Assembly: GCF_000826145.2 (NCBI RefSeq)
Contig: NZ_LN651337.1
Span: forward strand, 499,774 to 563,773
DNA length: 64,000 bases
Source of the DNA: Sporosarcina koreensis
Lineage (GTDB): Bacteria; Bacillota; Bacilli; Bacillales_A; Planococcaceae
Direction of reading: 5' to 3'
The notes beneath the pieces were generated by a model, which ran no database searches, was not told the origin of the DNA, and worked only from the letters and a program-made list of their open reading frames with translations. The position numbers were made by a program, and so were the translations under genes. The number at the start of each line of letters is the position of its first letter. Positions within the stretch are counted from its first letter, which is position 1. This document shows positions 58,940-64,000 of this stretch, in pieces.

Positions 58940-61380
58940 ATGCAGCAGAACGCTTTCAGGATCTTCCGCTAGAGGAAGTCATCGGCGACCGTTTTGGCCG
59001 CTACAGTAAATACATCATCCAGGACCGGGCGCTGCCTGATGCGCGCGACGGCCTGAAACCGGTGCAGCGGCGGATCTTGTACGCCATGTACAACGAAGGG
59101 AACACGCATGACAAAGCATTCCGGAAATCGGCGAAAACAGTCGGGAATGTCATCGGCAACTATCATCCGCATGGCGATTCGTCCGTGTATGAAGCGATGG
59201 TGCGGATGAGCCAGGAATGGAAACTGCGTCATCTGATGATCGAGATGCACGGCAATAACGGATCGGTCGACGGTGACTCGGCAGCTGCCATGCGGTATAC
59301 CGAAGCCCGGCTGTCCGCCATTGCAGGCGTGATGCTGAACGACCTGAACAAGGAAACCGTCGACTTCATCCCGAACTTCGATGATACCGAGCCGGAGCCG
59401 ACCGTACTGCCGGCGCGGTTCCCGAACCTTCTCGTCAATGGATCGACCGGCATCTCGGCAGGCTACGCGACGGACATCCCGCCGCATGCACTCCACGAAG
59501 CGATCGATGCTGTCCTCATGCGGATGGAGAATCCTGAAGCATCCGTCGAAGAGCTGATGACCGTACTGAAAGGGCCGGATTTCCCGACAGGCGGCATCAT
59601 CCAGGGGACCGACGGCATCAAAGCCGCTTATGAAACCGGCAAAGGTCGTGTCATCGTCCGTTCGAAGACGGAGATCGAATCCTTGAAGGCCGGCAAATCC
59701 CAGATCGTCATCACGGAAATCCCATATGACGTCAACAAGGCGAACCTGGTCAAGAAGATGGATGAACTCCGTCTTGACCGCCGCCTCGACGGTATTTCCG
59801 AAGTGCGCGATGAATCGGACCGCACAGGACTCCGGATTGTCGTCGAACTGAAGAAGGACATCCCGGCAGATCCGATCCTCCGGTATCTGCTGAAAAACAC
59901 TGATCTGCAGGTTGCCTACAACTTCAACATGGTGGCGATCGCCGACAGACGTCCAAAACTCATGACACTTCCGACGCTGCTCGATGCGTATATCGAGCAC
60001 CAGAAGGACGTCGTCACACGCCGTTCCGAATTCGATATCCGGAAGGCGAAAGACCGTCTCCATATTGTCGACGGACTCATCAAGGCGCTCTCCATCCTCG
60101 ACGACGTCATCCGGACAATTCGGGAGTCCAACGATAAACGGGATGCGAAAAACAACCTGATCGCCCGTTTCGGCTTCTCCGAAGTGCAGGCGGAGGCGAT
60201 CGTCTCGCTACAGCTGTACCGCCTGACAAATACGGATATTACGGAACTGAAAAAGGAAGAGGAGCAGCTGAGGAAGCAGATCGAGGAATTGAATGCAATC
60301 CTCACGAGTCCGAAGAAGCTGTCCCGCGTCATCGAGAAGGAACTGCATGCGGTGCGCAAACAGTTCGCGGAACCGCGGAACTCGGTCATCGAAGAGAAGA
60401 TCGAAGACTTGAAAGTCGATCTCGATATTCTCGTACCGAGCGAGGAAGTTGTCGTTTCCGTCACAAAGGAAGGCTACGTCAAACGCACGAGCATGCGGTC
60501 GTACGGGGCCTCGAACGGTGCGGGCATGGATATGAAGGAGTCGGATTATCCGCTGTTCGAACAGACGATGAATACGCAGCATCATCTGCTGCTGTTCACG
60601 TCTCTCGGCAATTATATCTATCAGCCGGTCCACGAACTGCCGGATATCCGGTGGCGGGACCTCGGCCAGCACATTTCGAGCATCGTTTCACTCGAGCCGG
60701 GTGAGACGCTTGTGGCGGCGATCGGCCTCGAAGCATTCGATGATGTCCATTCCCTTCTTACTGTGACAGCGAATGGGTTCATCAAACTGTCAAAGCTCGC
60801 TGATTATCAAGTCCAGCGGTATGGCCGCTCCTACAAGGCGATGAATGTGAAGAAAGGCGACCGGCTGATCGACGTGCGCCTCGTCAAAGGCAGTGAAGAT
60901 GTTGTCCTGGTGACCCATCAGGCATACATCCTCCGATTCCCGCTAAGTGAAATCAGTACGACAGGCGTCCGTACAGCCGGTGTCAAAGGCATCAACCTGA
61001 AGACCGATGACTATGTGGCGGCGCTCGATGTCATCACCGACAGCACTGCCTCCATTGTCGTTGCAACACAGCGCGGATCCGTCAAACGGACCGCCCTGAA
61101 GGAAATTGAGATCGGCGGCCGGGCGCAGCGCGGCCTGATGATCCTCAAGGAACTGAAGAAGAATCCGTACCGGGTGATCGGCGCCAGATTGACCGGACCT
61201 GCCGAAACGCTGATCCTGTCCGCGAAGCACGAACCGCGCATCGAAGTGGACGCCGGCAAACTCCGTCTTTCAGACCGGCTGTCGAATGGCAGCACGCTGT
61301 CCGACGAAGCGAAAAACGGCAAAGCTGTCCGGCTCTACTATGAACCGAAAGCGAAGACCGATAAACCGGATTCGAAGTAA
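58936..61380 (+). CDS. parC: DNA topoisomerase IV subunit A
   Basis: An 814-residue breakage-reunion subunit. The quinolone-determining region with active-site Tyr reads HPHGDSSVYEAMVRMSQ, later SAAAMRYTEARLS. C-terminal pinwheel repeats follow (VVVSVTKEGYVKRTSM, LTVTANGFIKLSKL, VLVTHQAYILRFPLSE, VVATQRGSVKRTALKE). It overlaps parE (ATGA). Confidence 0.97.
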   Translation: MNAAERFQDLPLEEVIGDRFGRYSKYIIQDRALPDARDGLKPVQRRILYAMYNEGNTHDKAFRKSAKTVGNVIGNYHPHGDSSVYEAMVRMSQEWKLRHLMIEMHGNNGSVDGDSAAAMRYTEARLSAIAGVMLNDLNKETVDFIPNFDDTEPEPTVLPARFPNLLVNGSTGISAGYATDIPPHALHEAIDAVLMRMENPEASVEELMTVLKGPDFPTGGIIQGTDGIKAAYETGKGRVIVRSKTEIESLKAGKSQIVITEIPYDVNKANLVKKMDELRLDRRLDGISEVRDESDRTGLRIVVELKKDIPADPILRYLLKNTDLQVAYNFNMVAIADRRPKLMTLPTLLDAYIEHQKDVVTRRSEFDIRKAKDRLHIVDGLIKALSILDDVIRTIRESNDKRDAKNNLIARFGFSEVQAEAIVSLQLYRLTNTDITELKKEEEQLRKQIEELNAILTSPKKLSRVIEKELHAVRKQFAEPRNSVIEEKIEDLKVDLDILVPSEEVVVSVTKEGYVKRTSMRSYGASNGAGMDMKESDYPLFEQTMNTQHHLLLFTSLGNYIYQPVHELPDIRWRDLGQHISSIVSLEPGETLVAAIGLEAFDDVHSLLTVTANGFIKLSKLADYQVQRYGRSYKAMNVKKGDRLIDVRLVKGSEDVVLVTHQAYILRFPLSEISTTGVRTAGVKGINLKTDDYVAALDVITDSTASIVVATQRGSVKRTALKEIEIGGRAQRGLMILKELKKNPYRVIGARLTGPAETLILSAKHEPRIEVDAGKLRLSDRLSNGSTLSDEAKNGKAVRLYYEPKAKTDKPDSK

Positions 61381-61388
61381 CCATCCGG

Positions 61389-61428
61389 AAGCACACGAAA
61401 ATTCTTTTAATTTTCGTGTGCTTTTTTC
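61389..61428 (+). terminator. Rho-independent terminator
   Basis: GCACACGAAAATT/AATTTTCGTGTGC perfect 13-bp stem with TTTTTT. It ends the parEC operon. Confidence 0.95.
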
Positions 61429-61489
61429 GTGTTTTGTCGTATACTAGTTCGAGAAGCGAATTATCCAGAAACAGAAAGAGGGAACTGGC

Positions 61490-62731
61490 ATGCTGTGGAA
61501 AAACCGAAATGTCTGGATTATTCTATCGGGGGAGCTGATTGCGGGAATCGGGCTGTGGACCGGAATCATCGGCAATCTGGAATTCATGCAGGGCCTGATC
61601 CCATCCGACTTCGTCAAAGCACTCATCTTATCCGTCGGCCTGTTAGCCGGCATCCTGGCCGGACCGCTCGCCGGCAGGATCATCGACCAGCAGCCGAAGA
61701 AACGGATTCTGATCATTGCGGGCGCCGGACGGCTCGTCAGTGTCGTCTTCATGCTCATTGCGATCGCTGCAGGCTCCGTCTGGTGGATGCTCGCCTTCGT
61801 CATCAGCATCCAGCTGGCCGCCACCTTCTATTTTCCGGCACTGCAGGCGGCCATCCCGCTTGTCGTAAGGGAAGGGGAGCTGCTGACGATGAACGGGCTC
61901 CATATGAATGTTGCGACGATCGCCCGGGTCTCCGGGACTGCGCTCGCCGGCGTGATTCTCGTCTATTGGTCGCTGTCGTCACTCTATTGGATATCAATTG
62001 CCGCCTACGCCATATTGCTCGTCTTCACATTCATGCTGACGATCGATGAAGGGAAGGGGGAAGGGAGCACCGGAACGGCCGGTACACCAAACAGCGGATT
62101 CATGGATGTTTTTCCTGTGCTGAAGATGTATCCGGCGGTCGGTATGACACTGATCATGACCCTCATCCCGCTGCTGTTCCTCGGGGCGTTCAACCTGATT
62201 GTCATCAATATCAGTGAGATCCAGCAGTCTGCATCCATCAAAGGACTGATCTATACATGTGAAGGCGTCGCGTTCATGGTGGGATCATTCGCCGTCAAAC
62301 GGATTGCGATGAAATGGCAGACCGCAAAAATCCTGTTTTTCTTTGCAGGCATGGTAGGGGTTGCTGAGTTCATCTTGTTCTTCACAGAGAGCCAGTTCGC
62401 CGTACTGACTGCGTTTTCCTTGCTCGGATTCAGTTTAGGCTGTTTTTTCCCGACAGCGATGGTCGTCTTCCAGAAACAGATGCCGAAAGCATACCATGGC
62501 CGGTTTTTCTCATTCCGCAATATGCTGGAACGGGTCATGTTCCAGGTCGTACTGCTGGCGGCGGGGGCGCTGCTGGATATTGTCGGGATGCAAGTGATGG
62601 TGATGAGTTTCGGTATGATCAGCATCGGATTGACCGCAATATTCTACGTGCAGATGAGACGGCGTAACATCGATCTGGAAGAGCCGGAAGTTGAAACCGA
62701 ACCGGTTATGCCGGTGAAACCAGCAACGTGA
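61490..62731 (+). CDS. MFS transporter
   Basis: A 413-residue major facilitator with about 12 hydrophobic segments. The loop 2-3 reads GPLAGRIIDQQPKKRILIIAG, the G-x-x-x-D/G-x-x-x-K/R motif A variant of drug exporters of the macrolide-efflux-like (MefA/YfiS) group. The C-terminal tail is acidic. GAGGG lies 10 bases before ATG. Substrate unknown. Confidence 0.86.
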   Translation: MLWKNRNVWIILSGELIAGIGLWTGIIGNLEFMQGLIPSDFVKALILSVGLLAGILAGPLAGRIIDQQPKKRILIIAGAGRLVSVVFMLIAIAAGSVWWMLAFVISIQLAATFYFPALQAAIPLVVREGELLTMNGLHMNVATIARVSGTALAGVILVYWSLSSLYWISIAAYAILLVFTFMLTIDEGKGEGSTGTAGTPNSGFMDVFPVLKMYPAVGMTLIMTLIPLLFLGAFNLIVINISEIQQSASIKGLIYTCEGVAFMVGSFAVKRIAMKWQTAKILFFFAGMVGVAEFILFFTESQFAVLTAFSLLGFSLGCFFPTAMVVFQKQMPKAYHGRFFSFRNMLERVMFQVVLLAAGALLDIVGMQVMVMSFGMISIGLTAIFYVQMRRRNIDLEEPEVETEPVMPVKPAT

Positions 62732-62751
62732 ACAGAATGATCTTACAGACG

Positions 62752-62790
62752 GAAAAGCCGCAGCGCAATGAACTTTGCTGCGGCTTTTTA
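62752..62790. terminator. Rho-independent terminator
   Basis: AAAAGCCGCAGC/GCTGCGGCTTTT perfect stem, 12-base loop, T-run. Confidence 0.92.
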
Positions 62791-62910
62791 AGTTGCCGTG
62801 AGTCATCTTAAATTTCGCGTTTTATCTCACTATCATAAGTATACTTGCAATTGATACATAACTTCCTATAATATATATTATGACGGGGGCGTTAAAAGAT
62901 AACCTTCTTA

Positions 62911-63282
62911 TTACTCAATACGATACCGATGCTGCCCCCTTTTTGCACGTTCCGCATCGATGAACTGCACACCGGCTTCAATCACATCATTGATATACAG
63001 CTTATGCTCTTTCGCAGCTGCACGCACTTGCTCGAGCAGCACTTCGTCATACGTCGTCTTATACTGGATCCGGTCTTTCGGCCGCATATCTTTCGTAAAA
63101 TGGATCGTTTCTTGCTGCAGCAGTTCTTTCAATCCGTCTTCCAGCAAATAATTCACAAACGTACCGTGTTCATCGGCTCGCTGTTTCAGCTCTTCCAGTA
63201 CTTTCGCGCTGAGTGATGTGCGGAATTTGACCCGCGTCTCATCGGCTGCCTGATACAACTGTCCGTCCCGGTTGATCCACAT
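62911..63282 (-). CDS. Tandem ribbon-helix-helix-like protein
   Basis: A 123-residue protein with two similar units. VKFRTSLSAKVLEELKQRADEHGTFVNYLLEDGLKELL and IQYKTTYDEVLLEQVRAAAKEHKLYINDVIEAGVQFI each show a strand, a helix, a short turn and a second helix with the (F/I)(V/N)xx(L/I)(L/I)E core of CopG/Arc-type RHH folds. A single chain could form a pseudo-dimer that binds DNA. GGAGG lies 9 bases before ATG. Target unknown; it does not sit in a toxin-antitoxin pair. Confidence 0.65.
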   Translation of the reverse strand: MWINRDGQLYQAADETRVKFRTSLSAKVLEELKQRADEHGTFVNYLLEDGLKELLQQETIHFTKDMRPKDRIQYKTTYDEVLLEQVRAAAKEHKLYINDVIEAGVQFIDAERAKRGQHRYRIE

Positions 63283-63384
63283 GATGGATTCCTCCTATAT
63301 TTAAATGAGATTAACCGGCGGCGAACCAGTTCCGCCGGCTGTTCGCATCGGTGTTCGCATACAGCAAAAACCGCACTTTCCGTT

Positions 63385-63819
63385 TCAGAAATTCTTTTTG
63401 AACACCATGCTGACCTTATGATAGTGCATCTTCTCTTCATAAAAACGGTGCGCATCGGTCCGCTGGATGCCTGACGACAGTGCGATCGATTCGTAGTGAT
63501 GCTCTTTTCCCCACTTCTCGACATGGGTCAGCAGCTGGTCACCATAGCCTTTTGAACGTGCAGCACTGTCGGTCACGAGATCGCAGACCCAGAGCGATCT
63601 GCCGTAATACAGCGTGATCATCGGCTTGAAGCCGATCAGCGCCTTCAGGATACCGTCATCCCGCAGGCCGAGCAGCTGGTACCGTTCTTTCGCTTCCGAC
63701 TCGTAGACGAGTTCCAGATATTCTTTTTCGTTCAGATGTGTCCGCAGCTGGTTCATGATCGGAAACCCTTCCAGCAATTCCTCTTCGGTACGTAAAACGG
63801 TGATCTCGATTGTTCCCAC
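63385..63819 (-). CDS. GNAT acetyltransferase
   Basis: About 144 residues. Strand 4 and the acetyl-CoA loop read WVCDLVTDSAARSKGYGDQLLTHVEKWGKEH (R-S-K-G-Y-G), followed by IALSSGIQRTDAHRFYEEKMHYHKVSMVFKK. GTG 63819 is chosen because GGAGGGG lies about 8 bases upstream. Substrate unknown. Confidence 0.83.
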   Translation of the reverse strand: MGTIEITVLRTEEELLEGFPIMNQLRTHLNEKEYLELVYESEAKERYQLLGLRDDGILKALIGFKPMITLYYGRSLWVCDLVTDSAARSKGYGDQLLTHVEKWGKEHHYESIALSSGIQRTDAHRFYEEKMHYHKVSMVFKKNF

Positions 63820-63862
63820 TATGGATCCCCTCCGATACCCGCCTGAAGCTCTGCAGGGTTTT

Positions 63863-64000
63863 CTATATTGTTCCACGACTTTCTTCGACAAGCGAGCCCT
63901 TTTTCAGCCGCAGTATGCGGTCCCCGAGCTTCTCTGCTTCCGACCGGCTGTGTGTCACGACGATGAACGGGATGTTCCACAGCTCATGCAGCCGCAGCAC
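63863..64000 (-). CDS. ABC transporter ATPase, C-terminal part
   Basis: The last 45 codons of a gene whose start lies beyond the window. LWNIPFIVVTHSRSEAEKLG contains the H-loop His of an ABC ATPase, and RILRLKKGSLVEE is the usual D-x-I-x-x-L-x-x-G tail. The wording PFIVVTHSRSEAEKLGDRI is like molybdate (ModC) and related importer ATPases, but this is too short to decide. Confidence 0.7.
   Translation of the reverse strand: MLRLHELWNIPFIVVTHSRSEAEKLGDRILRLKKGSLVEESRGTI

Overview
The window looks like chromosome of a fairly GC-rich Gram-positive of the Bacillales. It has Bacillus-type Shine-Dalgarno sites with many TTG/GTG starts, sigma-B-type and LexA-type sites, and CcdA/CcdC, YneK, citB, YneP, YneR, plsY, parE and parC in a Bacillus-like neighbourhood. 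GC-rich codon use together with this synteny suggests Planococcaceae (Bhargavaea-like). That assignment is inference; no rRNA gene is present.

Left end (1-7.2 kb) is accessory. It holds an IS21-family element (65-2426) with a frameshifted istA and intact istB, then a membrane protein and a lipoprotein. Next is a small AT-rich island (4240-7128) bounded by a 19-bp direct repeat of the 3' end of tRNA-Arg(CCU). The island carries a HipA-like kinase gene coupled to a DUF3037 gene, a broken ImmA/IrrE gene and unrecognised debris; no integrase is recognisable.

The middle (7.3-42 kb) is mostly metabolism, transport and resistance-type genes: SDR; MarR plus MFS with an operator-like palindrome; DUF2500; a polar amino acid ABC operon; YozB; general stress protein; APC permease; EAL protein; photolyase; YhgE and an HrtAB-like ABC pair; an amber-interrupted DUF2332 gene; oligoendopeptidase F; TauE; LD-carboxypeptidase; methyltransferase; NUDIX; dienelactone hydrolase; nitronate monooxygenase; GNATs; HAD; and an ABC exporter with two frameshifts. 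A second AT-rich patch (about 38.3-39.4 kb) holds a decayed type I toxin-antitoxin copy and an orphan antitoxin-like gene. It is followed by a GltT-type symporter and an SOS-regulated Y-family polymerase/YolD pair.

The right part (42.7-64 kb) is core-like: a YheI/YheH-type heterodimeric ABC exporter, CcdA-thioredoxin-CcdC, YneK, the DUF1659-DUF2922-YvrJ trio, Sco, a lytic transglycosylase, YeaQ/GlsB, nicotinamidase, aconitase, thioesterase, HesB-like YneR, PlsY, ParE/ParC, an MFS protein, a tandem RHH-like protein, a GNAT and the C-terminal end of an ABC ATPase.

The most unusual signals are two intergenic arrays of an 8-bp word (GCTCATAA and close variants) repeated every 20-21 bp (13382-13532, 55140-55208); three related loci of a tiny holin-like toxin with antisense RNA (30.8, 38.5 and 55.5 kb, the middle one decayed and inverted); and the kinase/DUF3037 island, which gave tRNA-Arg a new 3' flank and terminator.
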